The notes: generated by a model not told the origin, from the letters alone. Shown: positions 17,004 through 25,977, counted from the stretch's first letter. The stretch is 64,000 nucleotides of DNA from Exiguobacterium sp. s122 (GCF_018618475.1 NZ_JACSMD010000001.1:744001-808000); one strand, 5' to 3'. Numbers and translations are program-made.

Positions 17004-17783
17004 ATGGATTCGATTAAAGGATATTTGTTTGACTTAGACGGAACGCTGTATGCCGGGACTGAACCGATTAAAGCAGCGGTCGATTTCGTGAATCGATTGG
17101 AGGCGACGGGGTTCCCGTACTTATTCGTGACGAATAACGCCTCGATGACACCGGCCCAAGTCGCGGACAAACTCGTCCGAATGGGTGTCCATGTGACACC
17201 GGAGCACGTTTTGACGAGTGCGATGGCGACAGCACGATATATTGAAAAGATGACGCCAGGGGCGACAATCTATATGATCGGGGAAGACGGACTTCGCATC
17301 GCGTTAGAAGAGCGCGGTTTTACCATAACGGACGAGCCGAAAGCGGATTATGTTGTGATTGGACTTGACCGTCATATTACTTATGAGAAGTTAGCGAAAG
17401 GGGCGCTCGCGATTCGAGGCGGAGCGCGGTTCATCTCGACGAACGGGGATATCGCCATTCCGACCGAACGCGGCTTTTTACCAGGAAACGGGGCGCTCAC
17501 GTCCGTGCTTGCTGTCACGACTGAGAAAGACCCGTTCTTCATCGGTAAACCAGAACCGGTCATGGTCGATATCGCGTTAGAAATGATCGGTCTTTCAAAA
17601 GAAGAAGTCGTCATGGTCGGCGATAACTACCACACAGACATTTTATTTGGTATCAACGGTGGGATTCAAACGCTTCATGTCAATTCAGGCGTCCATGGAC
17701 CTGCGTTCATCCAAGCACAAGAAAAGCTCCCGACCTATATGGTCGAGAGCCTAGATGAATGGATTCACGAAAAAAAGGGATGA
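17004..17783 (+). CDS. yutF: HAD-superfamily phosphatase (YutF, NagD-like)
   Basis: A 259-residue class IIA HAD hydrolase. It has motif I FDLDGTLY, motif II VTNNAS, a C2-type cap, the lysine region IGKPEPVM, and motif IV MVGDNYHTDI. It dephosphorylates small phosphate metabolites, probably sugar or nucleotide phosphates as in NagD proteins; the exact substrate is not known. The start ATG 17004 lies 4 nt after the yutE stop with an AGTGAG site; upstream in-frame codons would run through yutE. Confidence 0.92.
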   Translation: MDSIKGYLFDLDGTLYAGTEPIKAAVDFVNRLEATGFPYLFVTNNASMTPAQVADKLVRMGVHVTPEHVLTSAMATARYIEKMTPGATIYMIGEDGLRIALEERGFTITDEPKADYVVIGLDRHITYEKLAKGALAIRGGARFISTNGDIAIPTERGFLPGNGALTSVLAVTTEKDPFFIGKPEPVMVDIALEMIGLSKEEVVMVGDNYHTDILFGINGGIQTLHVNSGVHGPAFIQAQEKLPTYMVESLDEWIHEKKG

Positions 17784-17800
17784 CGCACGTCTCCCTTTTT
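17770..17800. terminator. Bidirectional terminator between yutF and yutI
   Basis: The imperfect palindrome AAAAAGGGA...TCCCTTTTT overlaps the yutF stop codon and has T-runs on both strands. Confidence 0.55.
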
Positions 17801-17802
17801 GC

Positions 17803-18030
17803 TTAGAATACTTGTTCTACTTCAACGATGCCGGCTACTTCTTCGATGAGCGCGCGCTCAATCCCGGCTTTCAATGTGATTGTCGAAGACGGGCAGCTGC
17901 CGCAAGCACCCATCAAACGGAGTTTGACAATGCCTTCTTCTACGTCAACGAGTTCGACGTCACCGCCGTCGCGAAGCAAGAACGGGCGTAATTTATCGAG
18001 TACTTCTTGGACTTGATCGAACATTTCCAT
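17803..18030 (-). CDS. yutI: NifU C-terminal-domain Fe-S scaffold (YutI/Nfu type)
   Basis: A 75-residue single-domain Nfu protein that carries a labile Fe-S cluster to targets. It has the motif [18 protein letters not shown] with the CxxC ligands, and [14 protein letters not shown]. The start chosen is the ATG at 18030, preceded by AGAAAGGGG; the longer frame has no ribosome site. The domain that often precedes it in fused Nfu proteins is encoded separately at 48442-48690. Confidence 0.92.
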   Translation of the reverse strand: MEMFDQVQEVLDKLRPFLLRDGGDVELVDVEEGIVKLRLMGACGSCPSSTITLKAGIERALIEEVAGIVEVEQVF

Positions 18031-18162
18031 GGTATCTACCCCTTTCTGGTTCTCTTTTATTCTAGCAAGTTTGAGAGTGTTTCTCAATCATTAACGCTGA
18101 GCGTTTTGTGGCGATGGCAATCCATGAGTTTTGTATAATAGAAGAGAAGAGGGGGAATGAAC

Positions 18163-18444
18163 ATGAAAATCACGGTGTATGGGGCCGAAGTGCAGTGTGC
18201 GAGCTGTGTCGGGGCACCGAGTTCAATCGAGACATATGAATGGTTGCAAAGCGCACTCGGACGAAAGTATCCAGAACATAACTTTGAATTTGAATACATC
18301 GATTTTGAGACGGTCGATGATGAGATTTCCGAGGCGATTAAACAAGATGAGTGGTTTTATCCGCTCGTCCTTTTGAACGGCGAAGTCGTGGACGAAGGGG
18401 TCGTCCAGCTTCGAAAAGTGTATGCCGCCATTGAACAAGCATAA
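18163..18444 (+). CDS. yuzD: YuzD family protein (DUF1462)
   Basis: A 93-residue protein with a thioredoxin-like appearance: ITVYGAEVQCASCVGAPSS puts a CxxC near the N terminus, followed by a YPLVLLNGEVVDEG strand region. The function is unproven; a redox or Fe-S role is plausible given its divergent neighbour yutI. The start chosen is ATG 18163, 7 nt after GAGAAGAGGGGG; ATG 18157 would be too close. Confidence 0.88.
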   Translation: MKITVYGAEVQCASCVGAPSSIETYEWLQSALGRKYPEHNFEFEYIDFETVDDEISEAIKQDEWFYPLVLLNGEVVDEGVVQLRKVYAAIEQA

Positions 18445-18486
18445 AAAAGAGTCGGACGCGTCCATAGATGCGTCCGGCTCTTTTGT
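18445..18486. terminator. Bidirectional terminator between yuzD and the subtilisin gene
   Basis: The stem AAAAGAGTCGGACGC / GCGTCCGGCTCTTTT has one mismatch and T-runs on both strands. Confidence 0.9.
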
Positions 18487-19923
18487 TTAACGAAGTTGGA
18501 ATGATGTCGTCGCCGATCCGGCTGTGTAGCCTGTGAGCGTCGCGTCAGATTTTACTTGGTACGTCCCTTTGACAGATGAAGACGTTGTTGAAAGTGTGAA
18601 CGTGATGGATCCGTTCGAGGCCGTTTTCCCTGTCCCAGTCAACGTCGCGCCGTTCGGTTGCGTGACCGTCACGCGAACGTCCGCATTGGCGACAGCTTGA
18701 CCGTTCGAATTACGGACCGTCGAAGTGATGGACACTTGCTCGCCAGCCGTGTAGATGGCTTTTGACGTGGTGACCGTCGCAGAGAGTGCCTGGACCGGCT
18801 GTGATGTGCCGCCTGAAGCTGGCGCTTGAACGAGCCCGTTACCGAACCACGTGTCGCGGCCAGTCGGACCAAGGTCAATCACGTCTTGCGACAAGCGTGT
18901 GCGAAGCTGTGAAGCCGTAAGTGACGGGTAAGCTTGTTTCATGAGCGCCAAGTTACCGGCAACGTAAGGCGTCGCCATCGACGTTCCGCTCATCGGGCCG
19001 TAGCCACCGTTTGAGAGGGTCGAATTGATGCTGACGCCTGGAGCGGCGACTTCGACTGTGCTACCTGTCGCTGAGAACGAGGCACGGTTGTTGTTGATAT
19101 CCGTCGCTGCGACTGCGATGGCCGAGCTGTAACGAGCCGGGTAGTTGACGAGGTCGCCTGTACCATCAGCGCGTCCATTGTTACCTGCCGCCGCGACAAC
19201 GAGAATGCCTGCATTATTGGCACGGTCAACGACTTGTTGAAGCGTAGTCGACGGACTTGTTGTCCCTAAACTCAAGTTGATGATGTCCATTTGATTCGAG
19301 ATGGACCAGTCAATTCCCGCGATGATGCTCGATAAGCTCCCGCTACCGTTCGCTTCAAGTGCCTTGACGGCATAAATGCTTGCTTCGTGCGCAATCCCGA
19401 CCGTCCCGATGCTGTTGTTACGAGCGGCGATAATCCCGGCAACGTGAGTCCCGTGACCGTTGTCGTCGGCGTATGAGCTTGTCACACTGCTGAATGAAGC
19501 ACCACCCGAGATGGTCAAGTCAGGGTGTTGTGAAATCCCGGTATCCACGACAGAGATTTTGACGCCTTTTCCTGTGAAGCCACTTTGCCATGCGGCAGGG
19601 GCTTTCAACTTGGCGATGCCCCAGTCTTGAGTTTGATTTTCGATTTGTACGGTCTGATCGAGCTCGACGTGGGCGATGTTCGGGTTGTTCTTCAACCCAG
19701 CAAGGGCAGCTTTCGGCACTTCGAGTGCGGCGGCCGGGATGTTCGCGTACTGCTGACGCACTTCAAGTCCTTGAATAGAAAGTGGGTTCTTCTTAGCCGA
19801 GTCTTTGAATACGACGATGACACGCTCTTTTCCGTTATCACTTGACGCATCCGCGATTTGTGGAGCAGATGACAAAACGAGAAGTGAGGCAAGGACAGTG
19901 CTGCAAAGTTTCTTCTTCTTCAA
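18487..19923 (-). CDS. Secreted subtilisin-like serine protease (S8) with a C-terminal Ig-like domain
   Basis: A 478-residue extracellular protease. From the TTG at 19923 (ribosome site AAGGGGG) it has a signal peptide (KKKK, hydrophobic core, ADA near residue 26), an inhibitor I9 propeptide (about 33-95), and the catalytic domain with D127 (VVDTG), H157 (GHGTHVAG) and S315 (GTSMATP). From about 385 to the end comes a beta-rich Big/Ig-like domain (ATVTTSKAIYTAGEQVSI). That domain may aid folding or wall contact. The gene sits with the chemoreceptor between yuzD and yutJ, which are close neighbours in B. subtilis. Confidence 0.92.
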   Translation of the reverse strand: MKKKKLCSTVLASLLVLSSAPQIADASSDNGKERVIVVFKDSAKKNPLSIQGLEVRQQYANIPAAALEVPKAALAGLKNNPNIAHVELDQTVQIENQTQDWGIAKLKAPAAWQSGFTGKGVKISVVDTGISQHPDLTISGGASFSSVTSSYADDNGHGTHVAGIIAARNNSIGTVGIAHEASIYAVKALEANGSGSLSSIIAGIDWSISNQMDIINLSLGTTSPSTTLQQVVDRANNAGILVVAAAGNNGRADGTGDLVNYPARYSSAIAVAATDINNNRASFSATGSTVEVAAPGVSINSTLSNGGYGPMSGTSMATPYVAGNLALMKQAYPSLTASQLRTRLSQDVIDLGPTGRDTWFGNGLVQAPASGGTSQPVQALSATVTTSKAIYTAGEQVSITSTVRNSNGQAVANADVRVTVTQPNGATLTGTGKTASNGSITFTLSTTSSSVKGTYQVKSDATLTGYTAGSATTSFQLR

Positions 19924-20210
19924 TGTGGTTCCCCCTTGAGATGATTTTGGCACGTTGCCATCTGATTCTAGGTCGCTCGAGCTGGAGAATTAAATGACTA
20001 GGTAGCCGTGACAATAATGTAACAAGTATTTCCATTGGGAAGTAGATGTCAATCGAATCAATATTCTGAATATTTAAAATGGTAAATCGGGGACATCGGT
20101 CCAGGACTTAAGTCTTAGTTAGAGGAACAAAGGAAAACATAAGAAGATAGCGTTACTCCTGTCGAACCAACGATTTTGAAGGAAAATTTTTAAATGGGAG
20201 GGAGAGCTTA
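19924..20210. other. Intergenic region between the protease and the chemoreceptor
   Basis: This is A+T-rich with no credible ORF. On the minus strand TTGACA (20047-20052) could be the -35 of the protease promoter, but the matching -10 is poor. I see no further structure. Confidence 0.4.
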
Positions 20211-20237
20211 TAAACTTTTGTTGGCTCCATACGATAT
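20211..20237 (+). promoter_or_regulatory. SigD-type (motility/chemotaxis) promoter
   Basis: TAAA (20211-20214), a spacer of 15 nt, then TACGATAT (20230-20237) compare with the SigD consensus TAAA-N15-GCCGATAT. It lies 22 nt before the chemoreceptor start. Confidence 0.75.
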
Positions 20238-20259
20238 ATACAACAAAGGGGGTATTTAC

Positions 20260-21546
20260 ATGTTCTTGAAACAAAAGCCAACCACTGTCTCGTTGCAAAC
20301 TTCTTCAGAACTGTCGTTCGTCGTCATCAAATTGAACGACAAGATGGAAGCACAACGACGACTCATTCTTCTTGAACGAGAGGATTTAGCGCTACTTCGA
20401 GCATATCGAAACGAATTACAAGCTTTGACCCCGACGTTAGTCCATGTATTTTATGAAGAACTTGAGAAGATAGAAGAGATGCGAGCAATGATTCAACAGC
20501 ATTCCTCATCTGACCGTTTGAGGTTGACCTTGTCGAATCACATTGCGGAGATGTTCGAAGGGGTGTTAGATGACACGTATATTCATAAACGGTTAGCGAT
20601 CGCAAAGCGACATCATTTGATTGGTCTCCAGGGCAAATGGTATATCGCAGCGTTTCAAAAGATTTTTGAGAACATCGTATGGGCCATCGAGCAAGAAGCA
20701 TTATCAAGTGAATCAAAAATCAAACTCATCGTCGCCGTCTCAAAAATTTTTAACTTCGAACAACAAATCGTACTCGAGATGTTTGATGATGAGGCGGAAA
20801 AAGTACGACGTGAAATCGAGGCAATCAAGTTTGAGGTAACGAGAGCGGTCCAAAAAGCGAGCGAAGATTTGGCGGCTATGACCGAAGAAGTAATGGCCAA
20901 CTATCAAGTGATGAACGACCGTGCTCTTGAAATGGAAAAGACGAGTGATTTAACAACAGATAAGTTAAAAGCGATGCGAGAGTCTTCAGCAGAAGGGAAG
21001 TTGGCGATTCAAAAAGAATCCGATGCCCTCGGGGGAATCGCGGATGATTTAACGGTCTCAGCTCAACATATTCACGAGCTTGAAGGGCTGACTGGGGAAA
21101 TCGTCGTCATCGCCGAGGCCGTCAAACGAATCGCGAATCAGACGAACATGCTTAGTTTAAATGCAGCGATCGAGGCCGCGCGCGCCGGTGAACAAGGGAA
21201 AGGGTTTCATGTCGTCGCGACAGAAGTCAGGCAACTGGCAAATCAATCGAAAGAATCAGCGGAACAAGTGAGTAATTTGATTCAACGGTTGACGAAGCGG
21301 ATGGACGAGACGTCAAGACGCGTCGTCATGACGGAGCGTGAGATGCAACAGTCGATGTCACGAATGAATGGAATCAATGAAACGTTCTCACGCATTTCAG
21401 ACGCTTCAGAACTTGCCGACGGTCAAATGGCGCAGTTGGCAACAGATATTAGCGGCATGGTCGATGTCATCACCGACTTGAAACGTGCGACTGCCCAGAT
21501 TGCCGATTCCTCGATAGAATTAAATGAAACGTCAAGACGATTTTAA
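20260..21546 (+). CDS. hemAT: Globin-coupled methyl-accepting chemotaxis protein (HemAT-like oxygen sensor)
   Basis: A 428-residue soluble chemoreceptor. The N-terminal protoglobin domain (about 20-185) contains the probable proximal heme histidine in RHHLIGL (H118, with H119 next to it), aligned to HemAT. A coiled-coil linker follows, then the MCP signalling hairpin ([33 protein letters not shown]). There are no transmembrane segments. It should bind O2 and feed CheA/CheW to control aerotaxis. The start is ATG 20260 after AAAGGGGG; the longer frame would begin inside the SigD promoter. Confidence 0.93.
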   Translation: MFLKQKPTTVSLQTSSELSFVVIKLNDKMEAQRRLILLEREDLALLRAYRNELQALTPTLVHVFYEELEKIEEMRAMIQQHSSSDRLRLTLSNHIAEMFEGVLDDTYIHKRLAIAKRHHLIGLQGKWYIAAFQKIFENIVWAIEQEALSSESKIKLIVAVSKIFNFEQQIVLEMFDDEAEKVRREIEAIKFEVTRAVQKASEDLAAMTEEVMANYQVMNDRALEMEKTSDLTTDKLKAMRESSAEGKLAIQKESDALGGIADDLTVSAQHIHELEGLTGEIVVIAEAVKRIANQTNMLSLNAAIEAARAGEQGKGFHVVATEVRQLANQSKESAEQVSNLIQRLTKRMDETSRRVVMTEREMQQSMSRMNGINETFSRISDASELADGQMAQLATDISGMVDVITDLKRATAQIADSSIELNETSRRF

Positions 21547-21549
21547 AAC

Positions 21550-21580
21550 AAAAAGAAGCGGCGCGCGCCGCTTCTTTTAT
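21550..21580. terminator. Bidirectional terminator between hemAT and yutJ
   Basis: AAAAGAAGCGGCGC pairs with GCGCCGCTTCTTTT. T-runs are present on both strands. Confidence 0.92.
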
Positions 21581-22632
21581 TTAATGACTTTATGCTTCCA
21601 CAGAATCCCTGACTTGAGTAAGCGGGCCACTTTCCCAGTGAGCGATTGTTTCCCCATGAACACGCCGAATCCGGCCTTCTTTCCGAGCGATCCGAGTGTA
21701 CCTTTCAACTTGATTGCCGGAAGGTCCGGGTATGATACACCTTTCCATTTACAGAGAAGCACTTGAACGATTTGCTCGGCTTGGGCTTCTGCCAATTGAC
21801 CAGAAGGGGCGTACGGCAAACTTGCGTTATCCCCGACAACGAAGACATCAGGTGCTTCCGGGACGTGATGATGCGGTGTCAACTTGACTCGACCACCGCC
21901 GTCGAGTTCCCATCCTTGATTCCGAACGACGGCGACCGGTTGAATGCCAGCCGTCCAAACAATCAAATCTGATGGGAAGAGGTCGTCGTGATTCCATAAC
22001 CCGTCTGCATCGACGCGGGTGATGTTGGCGTTGTTGATGACGTCGACACCGTGCTCTTCGAACCAGGACTGGACGTACATCGAGACGCGATTCGACAAGA
22101 ACGATAAGACGGAAGGACCGCGGTCGAAGAGACGGACGGTTAAATCCGGGCGGCTTTCACGAAGCTCGCTGGCGAGCTCGACGCCAGACAGTCCGGCTCC
22201 GACGATGGAGACGACAGAACCGGGTGAGAGCCCGTTGATGGCCTGTTGCGTCTTCCGAGACTCTTCAAGCGTCTGGATGCTATACGTGAACTCGGCTGCA
22301 CCGGGCACGTTATGGTATTTGTCTTCACAGCCAAGCCCGATGACGAGGTCGTCATACGGAACTTTTTCCCCGCTTGCAAGGAGTACCATTTTGTCATTCG
22401 TGTCGATGTCCGTCACTTGGCCGTATATGTAGTCGATTCCTTCCGGGAAGTCGACTCGGATGTCACGATCTGACACCGTTCCCGCGGCCAAAGCATAATA
22501 CTCTGTTTTTAATCCATGATAAGGCAGGCGATCGACGAGTGTGATCGATACGTCATTCAGCTGATGGCTGAGCACACGTTCAATGACACGCATTCCCCCG
22601 TAACCGCCTCCTAAGACGACTAATTTGCGCAT
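21577..22632 (-). CDS. yutJ: NADH dehydrogenase-like FAD/NAD oxidoreductase (YutJ)
   Basis: A 351-residue member of the type II NADH dehydrogenase family: N-terminal FAD motif VVLGGGYGGMR, NAD motif SIVGAGLSGVELASEL, and the FAD-contacting VFVVGDNASLPY. The C-terminal part is short for a membrane-attached NDH-2, so a quinone or other acceptor is uncertain. It is divergent from yuzB, as in B. subtilis. Confidence 0.88.
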   Translation of the reverse strand: MRKLVVLGGGYGGMRVIERVLSHQLNDVSITLVDRLPYHGLKTEYYALAAGTVSDRDIRVDFPEGIDYIYGQVTDIDTNDKMVLLASGEKVPYDDLVIGLGCEDKYHNVPGAAEFTYSIQTLEESRKTQQAINGLSPGSVVSIVGAGLSGVELASELRESRPDLTVRLFDRGPSVLSFLSNRVSMYVQSWFEEHGVDVINNANITRVDADGLWNHDDLFPSDLIVWTAGIQPVAVVRNQGWELDGGGRVKLTPHHHVPEAPDVFVVGDNASLPYAPSGQLAEAQAEQIVQVLLCKWKGVSYPDLPAIKLKGTLGSLGKKAGFGVFMGKQSLTGKVARLLKSGILWKHKVIK

Positions 22633-22733
22633 AAAAATCCCCCTTTGTTACTCTTTAACTGTATCATGTTATAATCTGCCGTAGAAGAACCATTTTCCTG
22701 ATTCTAAAGGAAAGAAAGACGGTGAAAGCAATG

Positions 22734-22967
22734 ATGAATCCAATCATCGAGTTCTGTGCCTCGAACTTAGCGATGGGCTCCCAAATCGCTCGCGCCAAGC
22801 TCGAAAGTGACCCTGACCTCGACGTAGTCGAGTATGGCTGTACCGGCTATTGCGGCGTCTGTTCGATCGACTTGTTTTGTCTTGTCGATGGAGAGGTCGT
22901 GACAGGAGAAACACCTGAGGGACTTGTGACGAACGTATATGAAAAAATCGAAGAAATGGCATGGTAA
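22734..22967 (+). CDS. yuzB: YuzB family protein (DUF1450)
   Basis: A 77-residue protein with conserved cysteines ([22 protein letters not shown]), suggesting a metal or Fe-S site. The function is unknown. The family starts with MNPIIEFC, so ATG 22734 was chosen, with GGTGA at 22721-22725; GTG 22722 and ATG 22731 are in-frame alternatives. It lies between yutJ and nupC. Confidence 0.88.
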   Translation: MNPIIEFCASNLAMGSQIARAKLESDPDLDVVEYGCTGYCGVCSIDLFCLVDGEVVTGETPEGLVTNVYEKIEEMAW

Positions 22968-23169
22968 AAAGTTTGGAGTTTCTTCAAACTTTTTTTCATT
23001 TTGACCCGTTGCTTTTTTAAAAGTGGTCTGTTATATTCAAAGAGGTTCGAATGTAGGTTGTCTGACGTTTAACATCAAAAAAAGAAAGCGTTTCAAACGG
23101 TAGGACACATCTTGTTTCGGGTATGACACAAATAATAGCTTTTCCTAATATGAAAGGAGCACAACACCA

Positions 23170-24381
23170 ATGAAAATCATGAGTGTGGTTGGTATTTTGG
23201 CACTAATTGCAATCGCTTACATGTTCTCAACCAACCGTAAAGCCATTAAATGGCGCACAGTGTTAGCGGCCTTCGCTATCCAATTCTTATTTGCTTTCCT
23301 CGTCCTTTATACGTCGGCTGGCCGAGCAGTATTGCTTTGGATCTCGGAAGGGGTTCAAAACGTCTTAAACACGGCAAACGCAGGGATCAGCTTCGTCTTC
23401 GGTACAGCCGTAGGCGGCGACAACTTCGTCTTCGCGTTCCAAGTTTTGACGATTATCGTCTTCATGTCTTCACTCATCGCGCTTCTTTACTACATCGGCG
23501 TCATGCAGTGGGTCATCCGGATCCTCGGAACAGCACTTGCGAAAGCGCTCGGTACGTCACGTAAAGAGTCGCTCTCGGCGACGGCGAACATCTTCGTCGG
23601 TCAAACTGAGGCACCACTCGTCATCAAACCGTATCTTCCGACGATGACACAATCGGAGCTCTTCGCAGTCATGGTCGGTGGTCTCGCGTCGGTTGCCGGT
23701 TCGGTACTTGCTGGATATGCCGCACTTGGTGTACCTCTTTCGTACTTGCTCGCAGCAAGTTTCATGGCTGCTCCGGCAGGTCTTATGTTCGCAAAAATCA
23801 TCGTTCCTGAGACAGATGAGCCAGATGACAACATCGAAATCGCGGAAGATGAAGAGAACAAAGCAGCAAACTTTGTCGATGCGGCCGCTCGTGGTGCCTC
23901 AGACGGTCTCTTCCTCGCGTTGAACGTCGGTGCGATGCTTCTCGCCTTCGTTTCATTGATTGCACTCGTCAACTTGATTCTCGGTGGAATCGGTGGCTTG
24001 TTCGGATTCGGTGACCTTACGGTTCAATTGATTCTTGGTTATGTGTTTGCTCCGCTCGCGTTCGTCATCGGTGTCCCTTGGGCAGATGCCGTTCAGTTTG
24101 GTAGCTTCCTTGGACAAAAACTTGTCTTGAACGAGTTCGTTGCCTTCTCTGAGTTCGCACCAATCATTGGTACGGGTGAGCTTTCAGCTCGTACGGAAGC
24201 CATGACGGCGTTCGCGCTTTGTGGATTCGCTAACATCTCGTCGCTTGCGATTCTTCTTGGTGGTCTTGGTGGTATGGCTCCAAACCGTCGCGGTGATATC
24301 GCACGCATGGGTGTTCTCGCGATTCTCGCAGGTACGCTTGCGAACTTGATGTCAGCAACACTCGCTGGACTTCTTCTCTAA
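23170..24381 (+). CDS. nupC: Nucleoside:H+/Na+ symporter, NupC family (YutK-like)
   Basis: A 403-residue concentrative nucleoside transporter. The signatures GQTEAPLVIKPYL, the GSVLAGY region and SLAILLGGLGGMAPNRR are clear. Expected role: uptake of pyrimidine or purine nucleosides. The start follows AAAGGAGC. The 200-nt leader has a cre-like site with two mismatches near 23082-23096 and the 11-mer GGTTGTCTGAC also found at ptsG. A terminator follows. Confidence 0.92.
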   Translation: MKIMSVVGILALIAIAYMFSTNRKAIKWRTVLAAFAIQFLFAFLVLYTSAGRAVLLWISEGVQNVLNTANAGISFVFGTAVGGDNFVFAFQVLTIIVFMSSLIALLYYIGVMQWVIRILGTALAKALGTSRKESLSATANIFVGQTEAPLVIKPYLPTMTQSELFAVMVGGLASVAGSVLAGYAALGVPLSYLLAASFMAAPAGLMFAKIIVPETDEPDDNIEIAEDEENKAANFVDAAARGASDGLFLALNVGAMLLAFVSLIALVNLILGGIGGLFGFGDLTVQLILGYVFAPLAFVIGVPWADAVQFGSFLGQKLVLNEFVAFSEFAPIIGTGELSARTEAMTAFALCGFANISSLAILLGGLGGMAPNRRGDIARMGVLAILAGTLANLMSATLAGLLL

Positions 24382-24399
24382 TCGAATGCGTTATACTTC

Positions 24400-24428
24400 A
24401 AGTGATCACTTTGGTGGTCACTTTTTTA
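24400..24428 (+). terminator. Intrinsic terminator after nupC
   Basis: The stem AGTGATCAC / GTGGTCACT is followed by TTTTTT. Confidence 0.85.
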
Positions 24429-24448
24429 TTTGAAGGGGGGATAAAATA

Positions 24449-24994
24449 ATGTATGCTGTGATTGCTTTATTTGATAAAAAAACGGAAGAAGAAATCAAAG
24501 GATTGTGGAGTGGGTTAAGAGACGAGCAAATCTCTTCTTATGCCTATGAAGTACCAGCTCGACAACCTCATCTTACGATTGCAAGTTACAAGCAAGTAGA
24601 GGTTCCGCTTTTTATTGAAACCATGCAAGCACATTATCAAAATAAAGAATGCATTCCTTTCGTATTCAGTACGTTAGGCACATTTATCCATTCAGGTACG
24701 TTGTTTCTCGCTCCGACCATCTCGGTTGAGTTAAGAGAGTTTCATCTACGTCATCATTTTATTTTTAAACAGTTTGACGATGACCCTGCTTCTTTATACT
24801 TACCGGATTTCTGGGTCCCTCATTGTACACTCGCAAACCGGTTGACGAGAGGTGAGAGGCTAGCGGCTTACGAATACTGTTCGGAACATATCAAAACGTA
24901 TAATCGAGAAATAACAGGGGTCGCATTCATTCACCTCGTTGCTCCGAACGATGTCAGGACAATTCATAAAATGACGTTCAAAAAAAGCACCTAG
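24449..24994 (+). CDS. 2H phosphoesterase (2'-5' RNA ligase / LigT-like family)
   Basis: A 181-residue protein with the two HxT/S motifs of the 2H superfamily, HLTIAS and HCTLAN, each at the end of a half-domain. Such enzymes open or hydrolyse 2',3'-cyclic phosphates or 2'-5' linkages in RNA or small nucleotides. The substrate here is unknown. It is more A+T-rich than its neighbours, with a GGGGGGAT ribosome site. It stands alone between terminators. With Hen1/Pnkp it is another RNA-end enzyme in the window, though far away. Confidence 0.88.
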   Translation: MYAVIALFDKKTEEEIKGLWSGLRDEQISSYAYEVPARQPHLTIASYKQVEVPLFIETMQAHYQNKECIPFVFSTLGTFIHSGTLFLAPTISVELREFHLRHHFIFKQFDDDPASLYLPDFWVPHCTLANRLTRGERLAAYEYCSEHIKTYNREITGVAFIHLVAPNDVRTIHKMTFKKST

Positions 24995-25011
24995 TTTTCT
25001 AGGTGCTTTCC
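24982..25011. terminator. Bidirectional terminator between the 2H phosphoesterase gene and ribU
   Basis: The stem AAAGCACCTAG / CTAGGTGCTTT overlaps the stop codon and has an A/T-run on each side. Confidence 0.85.
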
Positions 25012-25013
25012 AC

Positions 25014-25601
25014 TTATGCTTGAAGTTGCATGCGCTGACGTTCGATCCACGGCTTCAATTTAATGAAGAGCGGGACGAACAACGCCGTGATCAACAATGC
25101 TTTGATAAGGTTAAACGGCAAGATTCCATAAAGGACGAGGTTCGTCTTCACAGCCGGATCGGCCATCTCAGCCATCCCGAAGAAGAACGCGTATGCCGGT
25201 AAGATGATTAAATAGTTCAAGATTGCCAAGCTGAGCGCCATTGTAATCGTTCCGGCGAGAAGACCCGAAGCGAGCGCTTTGTTCGTTTTGCGTTTATGGT
25301 AGAACCAAGCGACCGGATACATGAAGGCGACACCCGCGAAGAAGTTCGCAAGTTCACCGACCGGCACGCCGCCACCGTTAAAGACGTAATACAAGACGTT
25401 TTTTAGAGCGACGACCACGACACCTGCGAGTGGAGAAAAGACGATACCGGCGACGAGCGCTGGGATGTCACTGAAATCCACTTTTAGGAATGGCGGGAGG
25501 AAAGGCAGCGGGAAGTTAAAGAGCATGAGGACGAATGAGATCGCCCCGAGCATCGATAGCGTCACCAGTGTAGTTAATCGTTTGTTGCGCGTTGTTTTCA
25601 T
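25014..25601 (-). CDS. ribU: Riboflavin ECF transporter S component
   Basis: A 195-residue membrane protein that binds riboflavin and works with the shared EcfA/A'/T module. Signatures are FNFPLPFLPPFLKVDFSDIPALVAGI, ALKNVLYYVFNGGGVPVGELANF and LNYLIILPAY. The start chosen is ATG at 25601 with AAAGGAGAG; the longer frame would translate the riboswitch terminator. The upstream FMN riboswitch fixes the substrate as riboflavin/FMN with good confidence. Confidence 0.95.
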   Translation of the reverse strand: MKTTRNKRLTTLVTLSMLGAISFVLMLFNFPLPFLPPFLKVDFSDIPALVAGIVFSPLAGVVVVALKNVLYYVFNGGGVPVGELANFFAGVAFMYPVAWFYHKRKTNKALASGLLAGTITMALSLAILNYLIILPAYAFFFGMAEMADPAVKTNLVLYGILPFNLIKALLITALFVPLFIKLKPWIERQRMQLQA

Positions 25602-25649
25602 CAAAATCTCTCCTTTTGTCGCTCCTTGATGAATGGCACCCGTCGCATA

Positions 25650-25681
25650 GAAAAACCCGATTGCATCATACAATCGGGAGA
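25650..25681 (-). terminator. Expression-platform terminator of the FMN riboswitch
   Basis: On the minus strand CCCGATTG and CAATCGGG pair across a 7-nt loop and are followed by TTTTT. It sits between the aptamer and the ribU ribosome site, the right place for transcription attenuation. Confidence 0.88.
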
Positions 25682-25764
25682 GTTTACGCGCATACGAAAT
25701 AGATGTTTTCCGTCGTGAAAAACTCCACGTCAAAGAAAACATCCGAATATCGGTCGGATGCCGC

Positions 25765-25899
25765 CATCTTCTCCCATCCAGACTTTACTGTCGGCTTTCG
25801 AATCTCACGAAATCAGCAAGCAACGCCTTGCTCGCTCACGGGCTGAGAAGAACGTGTCTTCAATACCGCCGGTCGGGAATTTCACCCTGCCCCGAAGAT
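25765..25899 (-). promoter_or_regulatory. FMN riboswitch (RFN element)
   Basis: The minus strand carries the RFN core: GGGGCAGGGTGAAATTCCC, GACCGGCGGT, AGCCCGTGAG, and the closing GTCTGGATGGGAGAAGAT. Binding of FMN should favour the downstream terminator and switch off ribU. Confidence 0.96.
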
Positions 25900-25930
25900 G
25901 GAACGATTTAATTTTTTTTGTTACAGTTTA

Positions 25931-25959
25931 GTTATACAAGATAATTCACAAAATCTCAA
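25931..25959 (-). promoter_or_regulatory. SigA promoter of ribU
   Basis: On the minus strand TTGAGA (25954-25959), a 17-nt spacer and TATAAC (25931-25936). It lies just upstream of the RFN element. Confidence 0.75.
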
Positions 25960-25977
25960 GCGAGTTGACTTGAGATT
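25952..25977. repeat. Perfect 9-bp inverted repeat overlapping the ribU -35 box
   Basis: AATCTCAAG and CTTGAGATT are separated by 8 nt. It lies between divergent ribU and yutM and is a candidate operator. Confidence 0.45.

Noticed and set aside
16556-17783. HepT-MntA type toxin-antitoxin pair
   Set aside because: The HEPN histidine is absent and the neighbour is a HAD phosphatase, not a nucleotidyltransferase.
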